Shown in pieces: positions 24,601-36,900 of a stretch of 64,000 nt of DNA. Numbering within the stretch: position 1 is the stretch's first letter; each line of letters starts with the position of its first letter. The translations under genes and the position numbers were made by a program. The notes under the pieces were generated by a model, which had not been told where the DNA came from, did no database searches, and saw only the letters and a program-made list of their open reading frames with translations. This DNA is from Lasioglossum baleicum (Eukaryota; Arthropoda; Insecta; Hymenoptera; Halictidae): the NCBI RefSeq assembly GCF_051020765.1, contig NW_027469567.1, positions 1-64,000 on the forward strand. The letters are read 5' to 3'.

Positions 24601-26245
24601 CTGTAATTAACAGTTACGATATTTTCGATTTTTCTCATAATTACCAGTTTTTAATATCTAAAAATAGTTTTTAGGAAAAGTGTCATTGGAATTAGTACAT
24701 CGTACTTTTAGGGCAATATTTTCTCAAACTTACTGTTATTTTATACAAATGTCTGTAATTCGTATCTACGCTTCCCGAGCGACACGACAGGGGTGGTCCT
24801 GCAGTTGCCTTTGGTACATCGGAGCGGCAGTATGGCTAGTCATGGTTAATTCCTTCATCCTTCATTTTGTGCCGTATGCATTTCATCCCAGTTTACCCTA
24901 ATCTTATACATATTGCAATTGGCTGTATCGGTACTTTCGATTTTTCTCTTAATTTCCACTTTTTAATTTCAAAAAACGTATATCTTAGAAAAAGTGTCTC
25001 TGAAATTAGCTGAGTGTACGTTTATGACATTATTTGTTAAACTTACTGTTGTCTTATACGATTGTCTGTATACGCACCAACACTTCCTGTGCGACACGAC
25101 TGGTGTGGTCTTGCAATTGCGAATGGCAGATCGTCGCGGCATACTGAAGACCCACGATTATTTCTTTAAACTTGATTATGTACCGTTGTTATTTTCCCCA
25201 GTTTTCCATTTTCTTATACATACTGTAATTTACAGTAATGATATTTCCAATATTTTTTTCAAAACTTCAAACTTTTTGTCTTAATAATTGCATTTTTTAG
25301 GACAAGTTCCATCGAATTAGTAGAATGATTGTTTATGACAAAATTTTGGTAAATTGATTGTTATTTTATAGGATTGTCCCTATACGCACACGCGTTTCCT
25401 GTACGACACGGCTGGAGTTATGTTGTAGTTGCGTTCCGTAGACGGGAACGACACTACTCAATGGCCGTCGGAAATTTCTATTGCTTTGATATTGTACCGT
25501 ACGCATTTTCTCTCAGTTTTCAATCTATTTATGCATATTGTAATTTAATATAATGATATATTTGATACATTTCAAAATTCTCAATTTTTATTTTGAAAAA
25601 TTGTATTTCTTTGTATCAGTTCCTATCGAATTGGTTGAGCTAACGTTTGCTACAGTATTTTGTCAAGCTTGTTGTCATTTTATACAATTGTCTCTATTCG
25701 TACCAAACCATTCGGAGCAACACGACTGTCGATGTCTTGTAGTTGTTCACGGCAGCTGGAAGAGGAATTACTGTATGGTTTCAGTTAGTTCCTTAACCTT
25801 GATCTTGTACCATATGCATTCTGTCCCAGTTTTCTGTTTACTAATAGATACTGTAATTTACTATTGTGATATTTCCGTTCTTCTTCGAAATTATCAATTT
25901 TCATGTAAGGAAATTGTATTTCATAGTAAAAGTGCCTTTGAAATTAGTTGAGTGTACGTTTATGCCAATATTATGATGAAACTTATTTTCATTTTACATA
26001 ATTGTCTTTATACGTACATACGCCTCGGGAGCTACGCGCCTGTTATGGTCCTGTAGGTGCGTTCAGCATATCGGGCCGACACTACAGTATTATCTTCGCT
26101 AATTTCTCTAACCTTGATATTGTGCCGAATGCATTCTTTCGGTATTCACTACTTATTACTACATTCTGTGATCTACTGTTACGATATTTCCGATTTCACT
26201 CACACACTCCAATTTTTTATTTTAGAAATTGAATTTTTTAGGAGA
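21668..26245 (+). repeat. Satellite family A, block 2, forward-oriented monomers (about 14)
   Basis: Forward A monomers with the landmark near 21947, 22255, 22567, 22879, 23190, 23503, 23814, 24126, 24440, 24752, 25064, 25375, 25690 and 26003; most steps are 311-315 bp, giving a monomer of about 312 bp. The first four match positions 70-1180 of the window and the last matches 1310-1640. The nine in between (about 2810 bp) have no counterpart in block 1. Over about 90 bp at 466 and 22266 only about six differences are seen, so the copies are far closer to each other than neighbouring monomers are. Confidence 0.92.
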
Positions 26246-26252
26246 AGTGAAT
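26236..26252. other. Inversion junction inside satellite A (block 2)
   Basis: Counterpart of the junction near 1645: TTTTTTAGGAGAAGTGAATATATCACAGCAGTA, broken after TTTTTTAGGA. Forward A lies to the left and reverse A to the right. It shares the same break and the same flanking monomer types as copy 1. Confidence 0.85.
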
Positions 26253-28567
26253 ATATCACAGCAGTAACTAACAGTATGTACAAATAAATGAAACACTGGG
26301 AAAAAATTCTTACTGTACAATATCAAGGTTGAAAGCATTATCGAGGACCATCCAGTAGTGTAGCTCCGATGTGCCGTACGCAACTGAAATGCCACTACTG
26401 CCGTGCCCATCCGGAAGCGTAGGTGCGCATACAGGCAATAACAGTAAATAACAGTAAGTATAGCAAAATGTTATCATAATCGTACACTTAACTGGTTCCA
26501 AAGATACTTTTAATAAGAAATACAATATTTTAAATAACAATACGAAGCATCGGAGGAAATTAAGGATATCGTGAGAGTAAATTACCGTATTTCTAAATAG
26601 ACAGAGAATTGCGAAAGACTGAATATGGTACAACATTCTGTTTAAAGGAATTAACGACGACCATCCAGTTGTGCCGCTTCGATCTGCCGTACGCGACTAC
26701 AAGACCTTGCCAGTCGCGTTGCTCCGGCTGTGTGGACACCTATACGGCCAATAGTGTAAAACTACTATAGGATTAGAATAATATCTCATCAAACGTACAT
26801 TCAAAATATTCCATAGACACTTTCTCTAAGAAATACAGATTTTCAAATTAAATTCTAGAAGTTATGAAACAAATCGAAAATATCATAAATGTAAATTGCA
26901 GTATGTAGAAATAAATAAGATCCAGCCTATCAATGCTTACGCTACATTGGTAAGGACAAAGAAGAAACAAGGACCATTCGCTATTGTCGCTCAGATCTGC
27001 CTACGCAACTACAGCGCATCCACATTCGCGTCGCACCGGCAGCGTATGTACGTGTACAGGCAATCAAATAATATAGGCAACAAACTGTCCTAAATAATGT
27101 CATAAACGTGCACTCAACTAATTCCAAAGACATTTTTACTATGAAGAAATTTGTGAATTTAAAACTTAGAAACTATGAGAAAAACGGAACATATCAATAC
27201 AGTAAATTACAGTATGTATAAATAAATGGCGGTCTGGGATACAATTCATACGGTTCAGTGTCATGGATAGATAAATTATCGAAAATGATGCAGTAGCGTC
27301 GCACCTATATGCCGATTGAAACTGCAAGACCACTCTATTCGTGACACTCAGGAAGCATAGATACGTATTCAGACAGTCATACAAGGTAATAAAGAATTGA
27401 TCACAATATTGTCATAAGCGTTCACACAACTAATCCCAAGTGGCACTTTTACTAAGAAATACAATTTTCTAAAATGCAAATTGAATGTAGCGCAAAATAT
27501 CGAAAGTATCATAACACTACATTTCAGTTTGTACAAATAAATGGAAAAATGGGATAAAATGCATACGATAGATTATCGAGGATGGAGAAATTAACGATAA
27601 TCATAATGTGGTGTCGTTACGATGTACCGAGCGCAAATGCAAGTGCACTCCAGTCGTGTTGTTCCGTCAGCTTAGGTACGTATACTGACAATTATACACA
27701 ATAACAGTTAATTAACCAAAATAATGTCATAAGCGTACACTCACCTATTCCCAAAGGCAGTTTTACCAGGAAATACAATTTCTTATAATAGAACTTGAAT
27801 ATTACAAAAAAGAAATCTAAAATATCATTACAGTTAATTAAAGAACGTATAAAATAAATGGACAAATTGGGAAAGAATGCATACAGTTTAAACTCATGGG
27901 TTACTGAAATAAACGAGGACAACCCAGTATGCCGCTCCAATCTGTCGTACCTAACTACAAGACCACTACAACCGTACCGCGACCGAAGCGTAGATACGTT
28001 TACAATGTATCATATAAAAGAGAAAGATTTTAACATAATATTGTCACAAATGTACACGCAACTGATTCCAAAGACACTTTTACTAAGACATACAATTTCT
28101 TAAAATATGAATTGAGAATTTCGAAGAAAATCGAAAATATCATAACAGTACATAACAGAATTTATAAAGAAATGAATAAATTGGTAAAAAATTCATACGG
28201 CGTAAAATCATGGTTAGAGAAATTAACGATGGTCATCCAATATGCCGCTCCGATCTGCCGTTCGCACCTACAAGGCCACTCCAGCCGTGTCACTCCGGAA
28301 ACGTAAGTACATTTACAGACTATCATATGATATTACAAAAATTTATCGAAATATTTTCATAAACGTGCACTCATCTATTTCCAAGGATACTATTCCTATA
28401 AAATACAATTTTTGATGTTATTAATTTGAAATTTTGAAAAGATTCGAAAATATTGTACCATTAAATGACAATATGTCTAAATAAATGGAAAACAGCGAAG
28501 GAGTGCATACGGTACAATATCAAGGCTAAAGAAGTTAACCAATACCTTATGGTAGTCTCGCGCATAT
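26245..28567 (-). repeat. Satellite family A, block 2, reverse-oriented monomers (about 7)
   Basis: Reverse A monomers with landmarks near 26416, 26737, 27040, 27355, 27672, 27988 and 28300. They match 1645-3546 in order. The array stops after CTCGCGCATAT at about 28567, in the middle of a monomer (the equivalent base in copy 1 is about 3546). Confidence 0.9.
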
Positions 28568-28712
28568 ACTTGCGGTCCGCGGGATAATTGGTAGGTGTGT
28601 GGTAAGGTGCGCTACACACCGCGCTGATTGGGCGTATCCCAATCCCGCGCCAATGGGGGCCGTGTGATTTAAGCCCTTGTGGCAGGTGCCGCACATTAAA
28701 TCTCCGACACAC
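28568..28712. other. GC-rich segment of unknown origin at the A/B boundary
   Basis: About 145 bp, roughly 58% G+C by hand count, against strongly AT-rich surroundings, and similar to neither satellite. It contains two clean hairpin-forming inverted repeats in a row: GGTGTGT (28594-28600) with ACACACC (28614-28620), and GATTGGG (28626-28632) with CCCAATC (28638-28644, 5-base loop). A weaker one, GTGGCA/TGCCGCAC, lies near 28679-28694. A open frame crosses it on the minus strand but continues into satellite, so it is not a gene. No target-site duplication or terminal repeat is seen. It could be a fragment of a retroelement (untranslated region or SINE-like), a captured single-copy piece used as filler in end joining, or a remnant of what lay between the arrays. 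I do not recognise it. Confidence 0.75.
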
Positions 28713-29160
28713 GTTGTATCTGGAGTATAATTCCGCTTTCAGAAAAAGAAATTAGTATCCATTTTAGTGCCGGCGCCTTAAATATCGTGTATAAATTAGA
28801 ATATCGATGGTCTATCGATTCGAGAACGTTGCCATCTTCTGTTAGTGTCGAACGGCTACGTATATAGCTTCACATATCCTGAAATTCCGGAAGTCAAACT
28901 AGATATTCCGGGAGTAAATGCGCTGTACAGTATTGGCAATGGACACCTCAATACACGGTTTGAAAATCAATGAAGGCCGTCAAAGCGTTGTATAACATTG
29001 TCCAGTCGAGGAGAGATAAACGTCACACAGTTTTACCTCACCATCCGCGAATATGACCTGCTGTATCGAGAGTATAACACCATGTACAGAGGTTCGGGCT
29101 AGTATAAATTTTAGATTCGAGCACCATAATTTATGTATGAATCACAAGATAGATGGCCAA

Positions 29161-29182
29161 ACCATTCGAGTCGAGAACGTTG
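29161..29182 (+). other. End of duplicated segment at a B box
   Basis: The sequence reads ACCATTCGAGTCGAGAACGT, where copy 1 (about 5269-5283) has CCATTCGAGAACG. Five extra bases (TCGAG) are duplicated in the box exactly where the two copies stop matching. This looks like the join that ended the duplicated segment. Confidence 0.6.
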
Positions 29183-30885
29183 CCACCTTCTGTGAGAAAC
29201 GAACCGCTATTTCAATAGTTTATCGTATCCTGCGATACCGAGAGTCAAACCAGGTATTATGGGCGTAAGTCCGCTGAAGGGTTTTGGAAATAGACAGCCT
29301 AATTCACGGTATGAATATTAATGAACGCCGTCAAGCCGTAGTATCATTACCTCTTGTTGCAGTGTCAAACTTCATACAGAATGCCTTGCCTTCCGAAAAA
29401 CTAACCCGCAGTATCGAGAGTATGACACCGTGTTTAGAGGGACAAATTAGTGTACACTTTACTATCCGCCACATGATTACATTTACGAATCAGAAGTTCG
29501 AGTGTAAAACCATTCGAGAATGTTATCACCTTCTTTGTGATTAAAACGGTTAAGTCAATAGCTTCATACATCCTCAGACTCAGAGAGTCAAGCAATATAT
29601 TCCGGGAGTATTTGCGCTGTACAGAATTGGCAATAGATCCCTTAATTCACGGTTTGAATACTAAAATAGAGCGTCAAAGCGTTTGAGAACATTACCAATG
29701 CTATAAAGTCCAACCATTTACAGAATGGCTTACCGATCTAGAAGTTAACCCGCCCAGTCGAGAGATGCTACGTGTTTAGGGATACACATTTGTAACCCTA
29801 TTTGGGACGGGGACGCTAATTTCATTATGAATAAGGAGATCGAGGGTGAAACCACGCCAGATCCTTACCACCTTCTGTGAGAAACGAAATGCAGAATCAA
29901 TAGCTTCACATATCTTGTGGTTCGGAGAGTCAAATGTGGTATTCCGGGAGTAGATCCGCTGTACAGTATTGGCCTTATACACCCTATTGCACGGTAGAAA
30001 TATTATTGTACAGATTCAAACCGCTGTAGGACGTTAGGTATTGGTATAGAGTCAAACTTTTCACAATGGCTTTAACTTCGTAAAGCTATCTCGCAGTATC
30101 GAGAGTATAACTTCATGTTCGGAGAAGCAAGTTAGTATGGATTATAGTGACGGACATCCTAATTTAAAGTATGAACTATGAAGGTCCAGGTTCATATCGT
30201 TCGAGAACGGATCACCCTCTTCGAGTGGAGATCTACTGAATCACAAGCTACACCTATCCTGTGACTCCGAATGCAAAAACAAGCATTCCGAAAGAAAATC
30301 CGCTGAACTGTGTTGGCAATGGAAACCATAATTCACGGATAGAATATAAAAATAGAGCGACAAACCGATTGAGAATGCTTCCAATCGGCAAATAGTCAGT
30401 CGTTTTTAATTGATGATGTCACCTTTCGAAAGCATAACGCACTGTAATGAGAGTATAACAAGGTGTTGAGAGGAACAAATGAGTATACATTTTAGTGCCG
30501 GGCATCTTAATTTCATGTATGATTAAGAAGATCGGGCGCCAAACCATTCGCAACGGTTACCATCCTCCTTGTGAGTCGAACGGTTAGGTCAACAGTTTCA
30601 ACTATCCTGTGATTCCGTGTATAAAACGAGGTATGCCAGGAGTAAATCCACTGATCAGTATTGGCAATAGACACCTTAATTCACGGTATGACTATTAAAG
30701 AATACCGTCAAACCGCTGTAGGGCGTTACCCATCGGCGTAGAGCCTAACTATTCGGCGACGGTCGTACCTGCGGATAGGGTAACCCGCTGAATCGAGAGT
30801 GTACCGTTGTGGTCAGTGAAGCATGTGATTATGCATTTTAGTGACGGGCAACGTATCTTCATAAATGAATTACAAAATCCAGGGT

Positions 30886-30915
30886 ATTGAATATAAAAAT
30901 ATACATATAAAAATT
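30886..30915. repeat. AT-rich filler with 10-bp direct repeat in a B monomer
   Basis: Between AGGGT and TTCTAGAACG the expected CAAACCG is replaced by about 29 bp of almost pure A/T. ATATAAAAAT occurs twice within it (30891-30900 and 30905-30914). This resembles templated filler at a repaired break. Confidence 0.6.
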
Positions 30916-31353
30916 TCTAGAACGTTTCCACCTTCCATGAGTGTCGAACGGCTGAGTCAATAGCTTCACCTATCCAGTGATACCGAGGTTCTATCCTAGT
31001 ATTCCGTGTGTAAATCCGCTTTACAGTATTGGCATTTGAAACCCTACTTCCTGGTATAAATGTTAATGTACTGGGTCAAACAGTTGTGCAAAGTTACATA
31101 TTGGTATAAAATCTCACTCTTTACCGAAGGCAGTACCTTCCGAGAAGCTTTCCTGCGGTTACGAGAGTAAAACACCGTTGCCTGTGCCGAAAAATAGTAC
31201 ACATTTCAGTGACGGGCACATTAATTTCATGTATTATTTATAAGGTCGAGGATCAAACTTTTCGAGATCATTACCACCTTCTTTGAGAGACGAACTGCTA
31301 AGTCCATAGCTTGTCGTATTCCAATATTCGAAGAGGCAAACCATGTATTCCCG

Positions 31354-31364
31354 TAGCAAATGTT
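31354..31364. other. Polarity switch in satellite B (forward to reverse)
   Basis: Forward half 1 (CCATGTATTCCCGTAGCAAAT) joins reverse half 2 (AAATGTTACTAGTTTGC). The bases AAAT fit both sides, so the join could have used short microhomology. Confidence 0.75.
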
Positions 31365-33907
31365 ACTAGTTTGCTATCGTGAACACTGAGCAAGACACTT
31401 GCTGCAGCGGTTTGGACTTCTCGGGAAGTATGGCCTTCGGTAAAAACTTTGACTCTAAATTAAATGATAAAGCTCTGTAACCATTGGACGCTCTACCTTC
31501 ATATTCATACCGTGAAATATGCTGTCAATTGCCAATATTGTCCAGCGGATGTGCTGCCAGAATGCCTGGTTGACTCTCCGAATCACTGGATAGGTGAAAC
31601 TTTGACATAGTCGTTCGAATCTGACAGAAGGGGGCATCGTTCCCGAACGGTTTGACACTCGACCTTTTAATCTATACATGGAATGAAGGTGCCCGTCACT
31701 AAAATGTATGCTAGTTTGACCTCTGAACACGAAGTTATATTTTCGAAACGGCGGGTTAGCATCTCCGAACGAAAGGCAGTTGGTAGAGTGTGTGACTCTA
31801 TACCAATAGGTAATGTTTTTCAACGGTTTGACTGTGTACTTTAATTTTTATACCGCGAAACAGGGTCTCTAATGGCAATATTGTACAGCTGATTTACTCC
31901 CGGAATACCTCATTTGACAGTCGGAGTCACTGTATGGTTGAAGCTGTAGACGTAGCCGTACGACTCTCGCAGTTGGTGGTAACGTTCTCGAGCGGTTTAT
32001 CGTTCGACCTTCACAACCATACATGAAATTATGGTGCCCGTCACAAAAATGTACGCTAAACTGCTTCTCTGAACTCGAAGTAATACAGTCGACTGAGCGG
32101 GTTGTGTTCCTGGAAGATAAGGCATTCGAAGATGGTTGACTCTACAGCAATAAGTATCGTTTCACATCGGATTGACCCTGTTCATTAATATTCGTGCCAT
32201 AAGTTAATGTATCTATTTCCAATACTATTCGGCGGGATTATACACCATGAAGACCTAGTTTGACTTTCGGAAAAATAGAATGCGTGATGATATTGACGTA
32301 GGTTTGCGACTCTCAAAAAACGTGGTAACGTTCTCACACGGTATGACTACTGACCTTCCTACTCATACATGATATAAAGGCGCCCAGCACTAAAATGTCT
32401 ACTAATTTGTTTCTCAGCACAAGAAGGTATACCTACTATACAGCGGGTAATATTCCCGGAAGGTAAGGTATGCGTTAAGGATTATGACTTTATACCAATT
32501 GGTAACGTTCTCAAATGGTTTGACTCTCCTCATTAATATTCATACCGTGAATTAAGGTGTTAATTGTCAATACCGATCGGCGGATTTACTCTCGGAATGC
32601 CTGGTTTGACCCCAGGAATCTCAAGAAAATGTGAGGCTATTGAGTTAGCCGTTCGACTGCGAAGAAGGTCGTAACGTTCTCGAACAGTTTGACCCCCGAT
32701 TTTGCTATACCTGCAACGAAGATAAAGTGTCCGCCTGCTGAAATGTCTACTAATTCCCATCCGTGAACTGTAAGCAATGCACCCCCTACAGAGGGTTGGG
32801 CATCTCGAAAGGATAGGAATAAGCCTTCGATAAAGGATTTGACTCTATACGGACAGGTAACGTTCTACAATAGTTTGACTCTAGAGCTTAATATATATAG
32901 CGGGAAGTAGGGTTTTTAATGCCAATTCTGTACAGAGCATTCACTCACGTCATATCTCTTTTGACTTTCTGACTCACAGGATGCACGAAGCTACTGACTT
33001 AGCTGTTTGAATCTCAAAGCAGATTTTAACTTTTCTAACGGTTTGACCTTCCATCTTGTAATTCATATATGCAGCTAAGGAAGACGTCACTGAAATGAAT
33101 ACTAATTTCATTCTCTGAACACGAACTTATTCTCTCGTTAAAGGCGCTAAGGATCGCGGAAGGTAAGGACTTGGGTAAAACGTTTCTCATTATACCAATT
33201 AGAAATGCTCTGAAACGGTTGACGATATACTGTAATATTCAAACCGTGAATACAGGTGTCTATTGCCAAAACTCTTCAGCGGATTTACGCTCGGATTACC
33301 TGGAATGGATTTCGGGAAAACAGGATAGGTGGTGCTACTGACACATGCGTTCTACTCTGAAAGAGGGTGGCAACGTTCTCGAACTGTTTGACACTCGATA
33401 TTCTGATTCATACATGTAATTAAAGCGCCGTCACTAAATTGTATAACAGTGTGTTTCCTTAAACAGGTAGCTATACTTCCGTTAGGGCAGGCTAGCTACA
33501 CGGACGGTAACACCATCGGTAAAACGTTTGTCTTTATAGCAATAAGTACCGTTCTCAAATGGTTTGATCTTCTACTTTACTATTCAAACCGTGAATTAAT
33601 GTGCCTGCTGACAATACTGATCAGCGGATTTACTCCTGGAATGCATGGATTGTCTCTCAGAGTCACAGGATAGGTGGAGCTATAGACTGATCCGTTCGAT
33701 TCCTAAGAAAGTTGAGAACTTTCTCGAACCGTTTGACCCTTTTTCTTCTTATTCATAATGAAATTAAGGTCCCCGCCACTAAAATGTCTACTAATTTCAT
33801 ACTCTGAACACGAAGTCATACCCTCAATGAAGCGGGAGATGTTCGCGGATGGTACGGCCCTGTGTAAACCGCTTGACTTTATATCAATTAGTATCGTTCC
33901 CAAACAG
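31360..33907 (-). repeat. Satellite family B, block 2, reverse segment (about 7 monomers)
   Basis: Reverse B monomers of about 345 bp with the same landmarks as 15776-21667. It includes an open frame of 122 codons (31455-31823, minus strand) that is a chance read through the repeat, with no domain. Confidence 0.9.
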
Positions 33908-33920
33908 TACACATTAAATG
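33900..33920. other. Polarity switch in satellite B (reverse to forward)
   Basis: Reverse B ends at GTATCGTTCCCAAAC. Forward B begins at about AAATGAATCCGTTAGTATAC, with about 10 bp (AGTACACATT) that fit neither side clearly and may be filler. Confidence 0.7.
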
Positions 33921-36900
33921 AATCCGTTAGTATACATTTTAGTGACTCGCATCTTATTGCCACATATGAATAAGAATTGCGGGTCAAACCTATCAGGAAC
34001 GTTGCCATGTTCTGTGACACACGAATGGCTAATTCAGTAGCTTCACACATCCTGCGATTCAGAGAGACAAACCAGTTAATCCGAGAGTAAATGCGCTGAA
34101 GTGTATTGGCAATACATACCTAAATTCGCGGAATGAATATTAAAATAGAGAGTTACCACTTGTGAGAACGTAACTATTTTGCTATAAAGACATACGTTAT
34201 ACCGAATGCCTCGCCGTCCGATGCGTTAGCCCGCCGTATCTAGAGTATTGCTAAGCGTTAAAGGAAACTCATTAGTATAAATTATAACGACGGCACCTTA
34301 AATTCGTGTATGAATTAGAATATTGATGGTTATAACGTGCAAGAATGTTAGCACTGCCGGTGATAATCGAACGGCTAAGTCAATAGCCTCACCTACCCTG
34401 CTATTCCGATAGGCAAACCAGGTGTGCCGAGAAACAATCCGCTGCACACTATTGCCAATGGACACCTCAGTTCGCAGCTTGAATATTAACGTACAGCGCC
34501 CAGCGATTGAACGTTACCTATTGGTATAATGTCAGAAGCTCTACCGACGGCCCTACCATCCGCGATGCTAACTCGCTGTGTCAAGAATATAACTTGCTGT
34601 TCAGTGAAGAAAAATTTGTATACAATCTAGTGACTGGCACTTTAGTTTCATGAATAAACTACAAGATCAAGGGTCAATCGTTTCGACAACGTTACCTCCA
34701 TGTTTGAGGGTCAAACGGCTAAGTCAATAGATTCAGCTTTCCCGTCATTCTGAGAAACAAACCAGGTTTTTCGGAAGAAAATCTGCTGTGCATTATTGGC
34801 ATCATACAGCCTATTTCACGGTATAAAAATAACACTCCTGATTCAAATCATTATGGATCGTAACGAATTGGTTCAGAGTAAAATTTTTGCCGAATACCTT
34901 GCCTTCCGGGAATGTAACTCGCTGTAGCCAGATTTTGGCTTCATGCTCGGAGAAGCAAGTTAGTATGCACTTCCGGTCTGGGCACCTTAATTTCATGTAT
35001 CAAGTAAGAGATTGAGTATCAAAACTGTAACGAACCCTACCACTTTCTTTGAGAGTCGAACGGCTAAGTCATTAGCTTTGCAAATCCTGCTATTCCGATA
35101 GTTCAATCAGGTAGTACCGGAGTAAATCCGACGAAGGGTATTGGCAATTGACAGCTTAATTCACGGCATTAATATTACTGTAGGGAGTCAAACCGACGGA
35201 CAACATTACCAATGCGTATAAAGCCATTCCTTGCATCGAATACCATACCATCCGTGAACCTAACCCGGTGTAGCGGGTGTCACGCTTTGTGTTCATGGAA
35301 TGAAATTAGCAGACACATTAGAAGACGGACACTTTAATTGCATGTATCAATAGGAAGATGGAATATCAAATCATCCGAGAACGATACAACCTCTACTGAC
35401 AGTAGCATGGTTATGGCAGTAGCTTCTCCTTTCTTGTGATTTCCAGACACAAACCATGAATTCCGGGCGAACATCCGTTGAACAATATTGCCAATAGACA
35501 CCTTAATTCGTGGTATGAATATTAAAGTAGCGCGGCAAACCGTAGGAGAACTATACCGATTGGTATGACGACAAACTTATTACCGAAACATTACTTTCCG
35601 TGAACCTAATCCGCTGTATCGAGGGTATAACTTCGTGTTGGGAGGAACAAATTAGTATACATTTTAATGATGGGAACATTAGTTTCATGTATGAATTGGA
35701 AAATCGAATGTCCATACGTTTGCGAGCATTACCACCTTCATTGAGAGTCGAGCGGCTTTGTCAGTAACTAGAACTATGATGCAGTTCCGAGGGACAGACC
35801 AGGTATTCCGGAAGTCGATCCACAGTGCAGTATCACCAATGGACACGTCCATTCACGGTATGAATATTACAGTAGAGCTACAAACCGTTGTAAACTTTGC
35901 CGATTGTTATTGTGTCTTGCTTCCTCTCAAGGCCTTACATTCCGAGAAACAAACCCGGTGTATAAAGCATATAACTACGTGTTTATTGACGAAAATTTGT
36001 ATTCGTTTTAGTGACGGACACCTTAATTTCATGCAAGAATTAGAAGATCGAGAGGCAACCTGGTTCAGAACGTTACCATAGCCTTTGAGGATGGAATGGT
36101 TAAGCGAATAAATGCACCCGCTCTGTGATTCCGAATGTCAAAGAAGGTATTTCGGGGAAAATTGGTTGAAAAGTATTGACATTTCACACTTCATTTCACG
36201 GCTTGTATAATTAAGCAAAGCTCCTAACCATATGAGACCGTCACCCATTTGCACCAGTGCTCAGTGGAACAAATTACTATAAGTTTCATTGACTGGCAGA
36301 TTAATTTCCCGAATGCATTTGAAGGTCGAGTGTCAAACCGTTCGAAAAGGTTTCCACCTTCGTTGGGAATCGAGCGGTCTTGTCAAAAGAATCACCTATC
36401 TTCTGATTTCGAGAGTCAAATAAGGTATTTCGGGAGAAAGTCCGCAGAGAAGGCTTTTGGCAATACACACATTCATTCACGGTTTGTATAGTAAAATAGA
36501 GCGTGAAACCGTTTGAGAACGATACCAATTGGTATAAAGTCAAACGTTTTACCGAAGATGTTACCCTCCATGAACCTAATCCCCTGTCTCGACAGTATAA
36601 CAGCATTCGTCATGAGAGAAACGAATTAGTATACACGTTAGTAACTGGTGCCTTAATTTCATGTATGCATCAGAAGATATACTTTCTAACCAATCGAGAA
36701 CGTTACAACCTTGTTTGAGAATCCAACGGCTGAGTTAATAGCTTCGGGCACCCTGTGATTCCGTAGAGTCAACCCTGATAATCCAGGTGTAAATTCGCGT
36801 AACAGTAAATACGGTATTCAAATAAGCGGGTATTCCAGGAGTATATTCGCTAAACAGTATTGGCAAAAAACACCTCAACTCACTGCATGAATATTAAAGC

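Larger units (their letters stand above)
28712..31360 (+). repeat. Satellite family B, block 2, forward segment (about 8 monomers)
   Basis: B resumes at CGTTGTATCTGGAGTATAATTCC, inside half 2. The first about 470 bp are the duplicate of 4815-5290. After about 29170 the match to copy 1 stops and ordinary B monomers follow, including a variant near 29400 with TTCATACAGAATGCCTTGCC and one near 29740 with CGTGTTTAGGGATACACATT. Confidence 0.92.

Noticed and set aside
28461..28712. Minus-strand frame crossing the GC-rich segment
   Set aside because: Half of it is translated satellite A; there is no start context or domain. The GC-rich part may be old coding sequence, but nothing supports it.
28568..28712. 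GC-rich segment as an rRNA or tRNA fragment
   Set aside because: No rRNA core sequence I know and no tRNA cloverleaf or A/B box pair could be fitted.
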